NCBI GenBank assembly: GCA_029054245.1
Contig: JAIDFQ010000045.1
Location: 1-64,000 of the forward strand
Length of the DNA stretch: 64,000 bases
Direction of reading: 5' to 3'
DNA from: Lachnospiraceae bacterium
GTDB lineage: Bacteria; Bacillota; Clostridia; Lachnospirales; Lachnospiraceae
A model generated the notes under the pieces. That model saw only the letters and a list, made by a program, of their open reading frames with translations, was not told the origin of the DNA and ran no database searches. Every line of letters begins with the position of its first letter. Position 1 is the first letter of the stretch. The translations under genes were made by a program, and so were the position numbers. Of the stretch, positions 1-6,896 are shown piece by piece.

Positions 1-5
1 TTCAT

Positions 6-77
6 TCCTCGATAGCTCAATGGTAGAGCACTCGGCTGTTAACCGAGTTGTTGTAGGTTCGAGCCCTACTCGGGGAG
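6..77 (+). tRNA. tRNA-Asn (anticodon GTT)
   Basis: A full cloverleaf can be drawn. The acceptor stem TCCTCGA pairs with TCGGGGA with one G-U pair, the anticodon loop is CTGTTAA giving GTT, and the T-arm contains GGTTCGAGCC. The discriminator is G77 and CCA is not encoded. It is the first of three tRNA genes in a row, and the cluster may continue upstream of the window. Confidence 0.95.
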
Positions 78-135
78 TTGCCAGCAGAAGAAGAGAGGCT
101 GGCGAAGAGGTATCGGATCCTAAAAGGAAAGATAA

Positions 136-207
136 GGCTCCGTGGTCAAGCGGTTAAGACATCGCCCTTTCACGGCGGTAACACGGGTTCGATTCCCGTC
201 GGAGTCA
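136..207 (+). tRNA. tRNA-Glu (anticodon TTC)
   Basis: The acceptor stem GGCTCCG pairs with CGGAGTC, the anticodon loop CTTTCAC gives TTC, and the T-arm is GGGTTCGATTCCC. The discriminator is A207 and CCA is not encoded. It lies 58 bases after tRNA-Asn with no promoter or terminator visible between them, so the two are probably co-transcribed. Confidence 0.95.
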
Positions 208-277
208 TTTCATGCGATAGATTACAGACAAAAGGGAATTGACTGTGATTTATCGATTTGTTATAATTACATAGCAT

Positions 278-349
278 GGCGCAGTAGCCAAGTGGTAAGG
301 CAATGGTCTGCAACACCAGTATCCACCGGTTCAAATCCGGTCTGCGCCT
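278..349 (+). tRNA. tRNA-Cys (anticodon GCA)
   Basis: The acceptor stem GGCGCAG pairs with CTGCGCC, the anticodon loop CTGCAAC gives GCA, and the T-arm is CGGTTCAAATCCG. The discriminator is T349. It is the last tRNA of the cluster and is followed immediately by a strong terminator. Accessory genes begin downstream, as is common where elements integrate at tRNA 3' ends, but no duplicated tRNA end was found. Confidence 0.95.
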
Positions 350-353
350 CTCG

Positions 354-379
354 AAAACCCCGATTTTTCGGGGTTTTTT
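354..379 (+). terminator. Rho-independent terminator of the tRNA cluster
   Basis: The stem CCCCG/CGGGG (extended by AAAA/TTTT) with a short T-rich loop is followed by six T residues. It ends the tRNA transcript five bases after tRNA-Cys. Confidence 0.9.
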
Positions 380-477
380 GTTATCCACTCTTTCCCACAT
401 TGTCCTTTTAGACCTAAGCCTCCGTATGTTCTTGATAAGGTAGATAGAATAAAGGATTTTCAGATGACAGGGATTAT

Positions 478-882
478 ATGAATTATCTGCAATCAAATAA
501 TCTGGAATTGCTTATAGGCTCAAAGTTCACTCTGGTCAATAGAGATTATAGTCTGACACAAGAATTTGAAAAACTCACAGAAGACTGGAAAGTTATATAT
601 ACGATGCTCATGGAAAACGGATTAGCCTTAAAGAGAGGCAGTATCAAAGTTTGTATTCACTCCATAGAAGTGGTAATCCGCCCTCAAAGAATATCTGATG
701 AAAAGCAAAACTATAATGAAGAGACAGGATTATATACATACTCCATTTATTCAGGAATGCCCATAAATTTTAAAGAACACGAATTGGATGCATTCCTGCA
801 TGACAATAGAAAAGTAATCGAGATTTTAGCAAAAATATCTGTTCAAACAGAAGCAGAGAGGAGAATTATGGGGATGAAATAG
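478..882 (+). CDS. Hypothetical protein, 134 aa
   Basis: I do not recognise this family. The protein is soluble, with no signal peptide or membrane segment, and mixes charged and aromatic residues. Its C-terminal half (about residues 95-134) looks helical. The ATG has a weak GGGA ribosome binding site about six bases upstream, and the reading frame has a stop shortly before the start, so no longer version is possible. It sits alone between the tRNA terminator and other poorly conserved small genes, in DNA that is more AT-rich than the core of the window. It may be a cargo gene of a decayed mobile element. Confidence 0.5.
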   Translation: MNYLQSNNLELLIGSKFTLVNRDYSLTQEFEKLTEDWKVIYTMLMENGLALKRGSIKVCIHSIEVVIRPQRISDEKQNYNEETGLYTYSIYSGMPINFKEHELDAFLHDNRKVIEILAKISVQTEAERRIMGMK

Positions 883-1102
883 TGCTTTTGTGAAAAATGT
901 GTCATGGGGCTATGTGAAAAGCTGTGATATGCTTTTGTTTAGATAACATGTTATATTAAATAATCTATTAAATAGACAAATCCTAAGACAAGTTATACAC
1001 AAGGACGGAGCGCTCTGCGTAACTATGGAAAAATTTAATAAGTTATTTTCTTGTATTGGAGGTAGTTTTTGAGTATAGTAGAGATACACTTAAAGGAAAG
1101 AG

Positions 1103-1339
1103 ATGAGTTGTATGAGTCCAGCACAACAGGCTTTGGATTACCAGAGGGAAATTGATGAAAATCAGAAGCAGGTACGGGAGATGGTAATGGAAAGCTACCA
1201 TGACATTGCAGCAGGAAAGGGCCGGGACTGCAACGATATGGTGAGAGGATTTAAGAAAGTGATTAACAGCTTGAGTCTGTTTCCGCAAAGCCATGAATTG
1301 GATGAGGATGAAGATAATTTGGATAATCAAAGTTTTTGA
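1103..1339 (+). CDS. Small hypothetical protein, 78 aa (antitoxin-like?)
   Basis: The start ATG follows a good AAGGAAAG ribosome binding site. The protein is short and highly charged: a helical stretch rich in Gln, Glu and Lys (residues 6-32), then DIAAGKGRD, then an acidic tail with DEDED. The A-x-G-x-G-R-D segment resembles the C-terminal end of RelB/Phd-type antitoxins, but no DNA-binding fold and no neighbouring toxin gene can be seen, so this is only a guess. A terminator hairpin follows 59 bases downstream. It lies in the accessory stretch between the tRNA cluster and a transposase remnant. Confidence 0.45.
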   Translation: MSCMSPAQQALDYQREIDENQKQVREMVMESYHDIAAGKGRDCNDMVRGFKKVINSLSLFPQSHELDEDEDNLDNQSF

Positions 1340-1397
1340 GGGGTTGCCAATCTATTTGAGGGTCTTTCATGAGGGGCAAACCTGAGGGGACAGTTTG

Positions 1398-1424
1398 AGG
1401 GTCTGGGCTAAACCAGACCCTTTA
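1398..1424 (+). terminator. Terminator hairpin
   Basis: The 9-bp stem AGGGTCTGG/CCAGACCCT with a six-base loop is followed by a short T run. It is placed to end transcription of the small gene just upstream, and could also act on the minus-strand remnant arriving from the other side. Confidence 0.65.
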
Positions 1425-1533
1425 CTTATAGATATTTTTATCATATCTCTTCAGGATAGTCGATTCCATTTTGTTCCAGAATTGCTCGGAGCATTTGTGC
1501 GTATTCGTTTTTACGTTAGATTTCTATCCAATT

Positions 1534-1965
1534 TCAATAGCAGAGGTCGTCTTCAAAATATACAGATGGATTGTAGACTGCAACGCCGTTCAGTACGGGT
1601 GCAGATCTTGCTGCGTATAAAAAACGGTTTCTGGAATTGAACTGAATGTATAACTCTTTTAAATTTCGATAGTCTTTTAAATCAGAATAGATGCGGAACA
1701 AAGCATCCTCATAATCATAAGTGTTCATGAGCGCATGGAAATGGGAATCCATACGTGAATCAGCATGATAACGGATGTTTGATTGATTGGTTAAGATCAG
1801 CCATCTGAATTTCTGAAGCAGATATACTTCATCGGATAGTGGAAATGGTACAGGCTGATTCTGCTCATAGGAGAGCCGTTCCTGCAATTCACGGTCACGC
1901 TGGCTGAGAAGAAAGTCGATTGGATCCCCGGTATGAATGCTCATGTACGGTAAAGATGCAAGCAA
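1534..1965 (-). pseudogene. ISL3-type transposase, C-terminal remnant
   Basis: The frame reads as the end of a DDE transposase of the ISL3 group: a segment with LSDEVYLLQKFRWLIL, a helical stretch, then DLKDYRNLKELYIQFN, which is the order seen near the C-terminus of that family. No DDE catalytic triad is present, so only a fragment remains. The first possible codon is a TTG (an ATG follows seven codons later) without a convincing ribosome binding site, and the last 30 residues lose family character. Terminal inverted repeats were not found. I read it as a decayed insertion-sequence fragment in the tRNA-proximal accessory region. The family assignment is from memory of motifs. Confidence 0.5.
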
Positions 1966-2113
1966 CCGAAAACAAGCGATAGACCGTCAGCACCACACTA
2001 TTCCGAACCAAAGAAACCAAAGACCAAAATAGAACAATTTACCGCTTTACCGTTTTTGGGAAAGGTGAAAAGTGGGTAAAAGTTTAGCAAGAGGGATTGA
2101 CAGAAAGATTACC

Positions 2114-2141
2114 TTGATTTATAATTTGCATTATATATAAT
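2114..2141 (+). promoter_or_regulatory. Promoter with palindromic -10 region upstream of TetR gene
   Basis: TTGATT (2114-2119) and TATAAT (2136-2141) are spaced by 16 bases. The -10 box lies inside the perfect 12-base palindrome ATTATATATAAT (2130-2141), and a second TATAAT follows at 2152-2157. A palindrome over the -10 box is a plausible autoregulatory operator for the TetR protein encoded 41 bases downstream. Confidence 0.55.
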
Positions 2142-2182
2142 CAAAACTATATATAATTCAAATTATAAATAGAGGTGCCAAT

Positions 2183-2758
2183 ATGCCAGCAATCGCAAAA
2201 GTCACAAAAGAAATGATTATAGACGCAGCTTTTGAAATTGCAAAAGAAATGGGAGCAGAAAACATAAACGCCCGGACAGTTTCGCAAAAACTCGGCTGTT
2301 CAACGCAACCCGTTTTATATCATTTTAAAACGATTGAAGATGTCCGAATTGCAGCACATAAAAAAGCAAGCGAATTTCATATTAACTATGTAACAAATTT
2401 AAACGGCAAATACGAACGACCTATGTTAGAAGTGGGTATGAGACATATTCAGTTTGCCGTAGAAGAAAAAAATCTTTTTCGCTTTTTATTTCATTCAAAC
2501 TATTATACAGGCGTTTCCCTTTCTGATTGGCTTGCAGGGGAAAATTTTGGTTCTTTATTTTCTATTTTGAAGAGACAAGCAAAGGTAGACAATCGACAGG
2601 CATATAGCATATTTTCTCAAATTGTTTTAGTAACACATGGAATAGCCAGTCTGCTTGCCAATAATGCAATGGTTTATGATGAAGCATATTGTATAAACAC
2701 ATTGTCTAATGCCTATTTTGGAATAATGTATCTGATAAAAGAAAGAGGTTTATTATGA
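2183..2758 (+). CDS. TetR/AcrR family transcriptional regulator
   Basis: Residues about 8-55 form the TetR helix-turn-helix: helix one MIIDAAFEIAKEMG, then the recognition region NARTVSQKLGCSTQPVLYHF. The remaining 135 residues are the variable ligand/dimer domain, with a PCYF-free aromatic core typical of small-molecule sensors. Length (191 aa) is normal. The start follows GAGGTG, a good ribosome binding site. The gene is very AT-rich compared with the window average. It overlaps a 37-codon ORF by ATGA, which itself overlaps a flavodoxin-fold gene by ATGA, so the group is one translationally coupled operon. It probably represses its own operon in response to a redox-active compound; the ligand is unknown. 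Confidence 0.85.
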   Translation: MPAIAKVTKEMIIDAAFEIAKEMGAENINARTVSQKLGCSTQPVLYHFKTIEDVRIAAHKKASEFHINYVTNLNGKYERPMLEVGMRHIQFAVEEKNLFRFLFHSNYYTGVSLSDWLAGENFGSLFSILKRQAKVDNRQAYSIFSQIVLVTHGIASLLANNAMVYDEAYCINTLSNAYFGIMYLIKERGLL

Positions 2759-2868
2759 AAAAACAACACAAATATTTTTCAGTAAGGAAGCAAGAAATAA
2801 AAATGAGCAAAAATGCAAAGCTGATTAACAAAGCGAAACCAGAATTTGAACGGGAGATGAGTTTATGA
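2755..2868 (+). CDS. Small ORF, 37 aa, coupled between two genes
   Basis: This very short frame starts on the ATGA that ends the TetR gene and ends on the ATGA that starts the next oxidoreductase gene. It encodes a basic peptide (MKKQHKYFSVRKQE ...) with no recognisable domain; an internal ATG at codon 17 is another possible start. The exact back-to-back overlaps suggest that ribosomes pass through it, either as a real small protein, as a coupling device, or as the leftover of a deleted gene. I cannot tell these apart. Confidence 0.4.
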   Translation: MKKQHKYFSVRKQEIKMSKNAKLINKAKPEFEREMSL

Positions 2869-3380
2869 ATTTAATTATTTCAGCACTTAAGAAAGATGAT
2901 TTATATAATAAAAAAATAATTGAAAATATACAAAAAAACACAAATGATATTGAAATTATTTATGCAGAAGATATGAATATAAAAGGTTGCATAGGTTGTA
3001 ATCGTTGTTGGCTTGTAACACCAGGAGTATGCACTATAAAAGATGATTATGAAAAATTGCTTATAAAATTTTTACAATCAAAACAAGTTATTTTTATAAC
3101 AGATTTAAAATTAGGCTTTGTATCTTATAAGTTAAAAAATATTATTGATAGATTATTACCTCTTGCGACAATGAATTTACGATTTAAAAATGGACAAATG
3201 AGGCATTACCTTAGATATAAAAAACATTATAAAATGGGGTTAATATATAAAGGAAATGGAAATCAAGAATTTTTAGAAAAATGGTTTGAAAGAGTAATGA
3301 TAAATTTTGAAGGAACATCGATTGGCACATATAATATTGAGAATGAGGAGGAAATTTTAAATGAACTTATTAATTATTAG
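2865..3380 (+). CDS. Flavodoxin-fold NAD(P)H-dependent oxidoreductase with cysteine cluster
   Basis: This 171-residue protein matches the NADPH-dependent FMN reductase / iron-sulfur flavoprotein group. After a shortened N-terminal strand it has the cysteine motif CX2CX2CX7C (C42, C45, C48, C56) followed by the acidic DD that is typical of the family. The usual phosphate-binding loop SPRKxSNT at the N-terminus is poorly preserved (SALKKDDLYNK), so FMN binding is uncertain. In iron-sulfur flavoproteins a compact cysteine motif here binds a 4Fe-4S cluster, but many relatives keep it without a known cluster. The gene is very AT-rich and overlaps the next gene by 20 bases. Confidence 0.7.
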   Translation: MNLIISALKKDDLYNKKIIENIQKNTNDIEIIYAEDMNIKGCIGCNRCWLVTPGVCTIKDDYEKLLIKFLQSKQVIFITDLKLGFVSYKLKNIIDRLLPLATMNLRFKNGQMRHYLRYKKHYKMGLIYKGNGNQEFLEKWFERVMINFEGTSIGTYNIENEEEILNELINY

Positions 3381-4026
3381 TTGTACTCCTAGAATTAAAG
3401 AAAAAAGTAATACAGATAAAATATTAGATGAATTTAAAAAAGGATATGAATCATGCGGAAATACAACAGAGACATTATATTTATATAAAAGAAATGAATG
3501 GGAAATTATTAGAAAAAAATTCTATGAATGTGATAATATTTTATTTGCTTTACCGCTATATGTAGAGTGTATCCCAGGAATTATGGCAGAATTTCTAGAA
3601 TCATTAAAGCCAAAACAAAAGAATAATACCAAAATAGGATTTTTATTACAAGGTGGGTTTGGAGAGGCATCTCAACTAAGGTGTTGTGAATCATATTTAG
3701 AAACATTACCATCTTTATTAGGATGTGAGTATAATGGAACTTTATTAAAAGGGGATATGTTTGCAGTTAGCTTTATGGATGGTAAAATCAGAAAACAAAT
3801 GGTAGAACCTTTTTATAATATGGGAAAATATTATGCTCAAAACAATTACTTTAATAAAGAAGTGGTAAATGACTTTGCTAAACCAGAATATTTTTCTAAA
3901 AAAGTAATCTTTCTCAACAATGTATTAAGTCCATTAAGGAAATTGTTTTTGGAAGTATTTGCTAAAAAATTAGGCTGTAAAGGATCACTTAATGATAAGC
4001 CATATCAAAATTATGTTAAAAGATAA
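3361..4026 (+). CDS. NAD(P)H-dependent oxidoreductase, flavodoxin-like
   Basis: The N-terminus reads MNLLIISCTPRIKEKSNTDK, where CTPRxKEKSNT matches the FMN phosphate loop of NADPH-dependent FMN reductases. A second strand (NILFALPLYVECIPGIMAEFLE) is the family's flavin-contact region. At 221 residues it is slightly long, with an extra basic C-terminal segment. The start ATG follows the GAGGAGG inside the previous gene, so the two proteins are translated together and may form one enzyme or electron-transfer pair. The gene is much more AT-rich than flanking core genes, which suggests recent transfer. The substrate is unknown. Confidence 0.72.
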   Translation: MNLLIISCTPRIKEKSNTDKILDEFKKGYESCGNTTETLYLYKRNEWEIIRKKFYECDNILFALPLYVECIPGIMAEFLESLKPKQKNNTKIGFLLQGGFGEASQLRCCESYLETLPSLLGCEYNGTLLKGDMFAVSFMDGKIRKQMVEPFYNMGKYYAQNNYFNKEVVNDFAKPEYFSKKVIFLNNVLSPLRKLFLEVFAKKLGCKGSLNDKPYQNYVKR

Positions 4027-4041
4027 TTCAAATTCCCATTT

Positions 4042-4158
4042 GTAGGGGAGAACAAATACATCATCAAAGAGCCAGCCACCCTTGCCGATATGATACCGCT
4101 GGAAGCCATACAGCCGCCGCAATCCCTCGCACTGGTTTCTCCGGGATGGAAATCTTGA
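4042..4158 (+). pseudogene. Degraded coding remnant at island edge
   Basis: Just after the stop of the AT-rich oxidoreductase gene the same frame stays open for 38 codons, reading VGENKYIIKEPATLADMIPL and then EAIQPPQSLALVSPGWKS before a stop. There is no start codon or ribosome binding site, and base composition jumps to that of the surrounding genome. It looks like the C-terminal piece of a lost gene marking the right edge of the island. I do not recognise the parent family. Confidence 0.35.
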
Positions 4159-4172
4159 AATGCAAAGTTTTG

Positions 4173-5153
4173 CTATAAAGAATAACCCCATAAGTTTTTA
4201 ATCTGATAGCGTAAGGTATCGAAATCCCAGCGTCTGCTGCTGCGTTCTAAGCTGTTAGGATCATTGACCATGAAGCCGTTTTCATCATAGCCATAGAGCA
4301 CAATAAAGTGCCCCGCAGTGGTAAAATCTCCGGCGCGCATGGCACAGATAATCGGATGTCCCTGATCCAGATATTGTTTCATTACAGCTTCGTCCAGCCC
4401 CAATTCTCTGGCACGGAGTCCATATTGAGATGCGGCATCTGTCATGAAAAGCCAGTCGGTGCCTACGCCGTCTGTATAAAAGCCCTGGGTCATGCTGTGT
4501 GCAGCAAGGGCATCCGGCGTGGCGGAGGAGTCTCGGGTGAGAGAAAAAATAACCATGGATAAGCAGGTGGGACCGCAGCCGGCTATGCCGATACAGCTTC
4601 TTCCGTAAGGAGCATAGCCCCAACGCTGATCCCATTGCAGGAACAAAGGAAAGTTTTGTAGTTCCTCATCTGGGCTGATACCGCCTTTTACAGTGCCATC
4701 GGCAGAAAGATAACCTTTTGCAAATGCTGTGATTTCTTGATTATTTGCAAGTGCTTTTAACAGATCTTCTGGATATGCACTTTTGTTTGCATAAATTTCA
4801 GCAATATCTTCATTTACCGATGCCAGTGCTGCCAATTTCGTATCTATTTCAGCATCGGTAAGAGAACCTCTTGTGTCCACGATAACAGCGTTTTCCGAAG
4901 AAATATCGGGGGCAGAGGAAAGATTATCTGCACGGTAATCTGCCGTATAGCCGCAGATGGTGCTAAAGGAGATGGAAGCGGCATCCTCACGCGGTATATG
5001 ATCTAGTATAAGATCTTTTGCAAGGAAGACGGCAATTCCAAAGAGAATGCAGGTGGTGATGAGATGAAAGGTAAGCTTTATTCTTTGGAGGATACGTTTC
5101 CTCCTTTTTCTTTTGCGTATAAGAGATTTGTTTTGATTATGTGATCTTTTCAT
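4173..5153 (-). CDS. C39-like papain-fold peptidase, membrane-anchored
   Basis: The 326-residue protein has a very basic N-terminus (residues 1-26), one membrane segment (about 29-46), a spacer of about 115 residues, and a C-terminal peptidase_C39-like domain (about 165-326). The catalytic residues are visible: Cys193 in GCGPTCLSM, His282 in TTAGHFIVL and the VNDPN segment around Asp298. The domain is therefore outside the cell, where such proteins act on peptides or cell-wall material; the natural substrate is unknown. The ATG is preceded on its strand by a GAGGAATC-type site. It is transcribed alone, converging on the AT-rich island. It is not next to an ABC exporter, so a role as a bacteriocin leader peptidase is unlikely. 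Confidence 0.82.
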   Translation of the reverse strand: MKRSHNQNKSLIRKRKRRKRILQRIKLTFHLITTCILFGIAVFLAKDLILDHIPREDAASISFSTICGYTADYRADNLSSAPDISSENAVIVDTRGSLTDAEIDTKLAALASVNEDIAEIYANKSAYPEDLLKALANNQEITAFAKGYLSADGTVKGGISPDEELQNFPLFLQWDQRWGYAPYGRSCIGIAGCGPTCLSMVIFSLTRDSSATPDALAAHSMTQGFYTDGVGTDWLFMTDAASQYGLRARELGLDEAVMKQYLDQGHPIICAMRAGDFTTAGHFIVLYGYDENGFMVNDPNSLERSSRRWDFDTLRYQIKNLWGYSL

Positions 5154-5347
5154 TATGATTCCTCTTTTGAGACAGTTGAATAGATTTACCGTTTAAAAGA
5201 AGAATATCATTTTTATCTCTAAGAATTCTCTAAAGAGGAATCAATCAATAGATTTCCGAGGCATCCGAGGCAGAGTTTTTACGTGCTCGAATTGGTCTTG
5301 TCATCCGAAGAAAAAACATATAAACTGAAACAAAAGGATGTGATGGT

Positions 5348-6001
5348 TTGAGATATTATATTGCGGATCTGCATTTTTTTCACGCGGCAATGAATGACTG
5401 CATGGACCACAGGGGGTTTGGCAGCGTGGAAGAGATGAATGAGTATATGGTGGCGAAATGGAACGGGAAGGTGCGCAACAGGGATGATGTGATTATTATC
5501 GGTGATCTGTCGTGGGGAAGCGCCAAGGATACGAATATGCTTCTGGGTCGTCTCAATGGAAGACTGTATCTGATTCAGGGCAATCATGACCGTTTTCTTG
5601 GAAAAAAGGATTTGGACATGAGCCGTTTCGGATGGATTAAGCCTTATGAAGAGCTTTACGACAATAAAAGAAAGGTGGTACTGTGCCATTATCCGATTAT
5701 GTGCTATAATGGGCAGTATCGGCTGGACGATCAGGGAGCGCCTAAGACCTATATGCTTTATGGTCATGTGCACGATACACAGGATCAGAGGCTGCTGGAG
5801 CAGTTTCAGGAGATGACTCGGAATACCGTCATTACAGATGCAAAGGGAAATGTACGGCACATTCCCTGCAATATGATTAACTGTTTTTGTAAGTATTCAG
5901 ACTATGAACCGTTGACACTGGACGAGTGGATTGTATGTGACAGCAGGAGGAGAGCGGAACATACAGTTGCGCAGCAGACTGGTAAGGCATCATTATTTTA
6001 A
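5348..6001 (+). CDS. Metallophosphoesterase family protein
   Basis: The calcineurin-like phosphoesterase motifs occur in order: DLHFFH (D7, H9), GDLSWG (D53), GNHD (79-81), CHYP (H114) and YGHVH (H140, H142). These bind two metal ions for phosphoester hydrolysis. Length (217 aa) is normal for the small, stand-alone members whose substrate is not known. The only start compatible with the conserved N-terminus is a TTG, preceded by AAAGGATG. Its stop overlaps the next ATG by one base (TAATG), and an HD-domain gene follows, so the three genes form an operon that may deal with nucleotide or phosphoester turnover. Confidence 0.85.
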   Translation: MRYYIADLHFFHAAMNDCMDHRGFGSVEEMNEYMVAKWNGKVRNRDDVIIIGDLSWGSAKDTNMLLGRLNGRLYLIQGNHDRFLGKKDLDMSRFGWIKPYEELYDNKRKVVLCHYPIMCYNGQYRLDDQGAPKTYMLYGHVHDTQDQRLLEQFQEMTRNTVITDAKGNVRHIPCNMINCFCKYSDYEPLTLDEWIVCDSRRRAEHTVAQQTGKASLF

Positions 6002-6024
6002 TGAAGTCAGAAGCAAGGGATGGG

Positions 6025-6231
6025 ATGAAAATGGAAAATCAATATTTTAATGAAGCCCTTCAGAATTTTGTGCAGGATTTTGCATATGGAGGGGCAATCA
6101 GGCATTTGGCAGACTTAGGATACGACACGGACAGAATCATAAAGGAATACCATTATCCTCTTTCAAGAGATACCATAGATAAAATTGTAAATGAACATCT
6201 AAAAGAGAAAGGCGGCAGCACGCGCAGATAA
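6025..6231 (+). CDS. Small hypothetical protein, 68 aa
   Basis: This is a small soluble, mostly helical protein with no recognised domain. Residues around DLGYDTDRIIKEYHYPLSRD look like a compact helical module also seen in small companion proteins of Clostridia, but I cannot name it. I start it at the ATG with AAGGGA six bases upstream; an ATG at 6001 overlapping the previous stop would add eight residues but has no ribosome binding site. It lies between the phosphoesterase and the HD-domain gene, nine bases before the latter, and so is part of their operon. Confidence 0.6.
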   Translation: MKMENQYFNEALQNFVQDFAYGGAIRHLADLGYDTDRIIKEYHYPLSRDTIDKIVNEHLKEKGGSTRR

Positions 6232-6240
6232 GGAGGCAGT

Positions 6241-6807
6241 ATGATACCGAAGCGGGAAGAAGCAGAAAAGATCTTAAGGGAGGCGGAACCGTGTAATCCC
6301 GGTCCATGGGGGGATCACAGCAGGGTGGTAGCTGCGTGTGCGGAGAAAATCGCATTGGCATGTGCGGGGATGGACTCTGAAAAAGCATATGTATTAGGGC
6401 TTTTGCATGATATCGGACGAAAATTCGGGACAAGACACATGGGGCATATTTATGACGGTTATCATTATATGCGGGAGAAGGGATATGACGAGGCAGCAAG
6501 AATTTGCCTGACCCATTCCTTTCCTACACAGGACATCGCATCTTACATTGGCAATATCGATATTACGGAAGAAGAGTATAGAGAGGTTCAGGAAGCGCTG
6601 GCGGCAGTCAAATATGACGATTACGACAGGCTGATACAATTGTGTGACAGTGTGGGCGGGGCTGAGGGCGTTATGAAGATAGAAGACCGTATGAATGATG
6701 TGAAGCGCAGATACGGCTCTTATCCACAGGATAAATGGGATAAAAATATAGAAATAAAAAGATATTTTGAAAAAAAGATGGGAAAAGAATTAGATGATGT
6801 TTTATAA
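6241..6807 (+). CDS. HD-domain phosphohydrolase
   Basis: This 188-residue protein is a small HD-superfamily hydrolase. The metal ligands are visible: His26 (DHSRVV), His56-Asp57 in LLHDIGRK, and His92 in LTHSFP. The family removes phosphate from nucleotides or other phosphoesters; no finer substrate can be read from the sequence. The ATG follows AAGGAGG. It is the last gene of an operon with the metallophosphoesterase, and a strong terminator begins five bases after its stop codon. Confidence 0.85.
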   Translation: MIPKREEAEKILREAEPCNPGPWGDHSRVVAACAEKIALACAGMDSEKAYVLGLLHDIGRKFGTRHMGHIYDGYHYMREKGYDEAARICLTHSFPTQDIASYIGNIDITEEEYREVQEALAAVKYDDYDRLIQLCDSVGGAEGVMKIEDRMNDVKRRYGSYPQDKWDKNIEIKRYFEKKMGKELDDVL

Positions 6808-6812
6808 AAGGG

Positions 6813-6850
6813 AAGTGCCGCAAAACGGATTAAGATTTTGCGGCACTTTT
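6813..6850 (+). terminator. Strong terminator after HD-domain gene
   Basis: A perfect 13-bp stem, AAGTGCCGCAAAA with TTTTGCGGCACTT, has a ten-base loop and ends in a T run. It closes the phosphoesterase operon, facing the convergent glucosidase gene. Confidence 0.9.
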
Positions 6851-6896
6851 GCTATCAGCATAAGGGCAGTTCGCGAAGCGTGTTGAACGTTGTTTG

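Noticed and set aside
278-349. tRNA-Cys 3' end as an attachment site duplicated at the island edge
   Set aside because: No second copy of the tRNA end was found near 4020-4200 or elsewhere in the window.
142-496. Open frames on both strands across the tRNA-Glu/tRNA-Cys genes
   Set aside because: They overlap two clear tRNA genes and a terminator and have no ribosome binding sites.
4173-5153. Bacteriocin-exporter leader peptidase
   Set aside because: The C39-like domain is outside the membrane anchor and no ABC exporter or precursor peptide gene is near.
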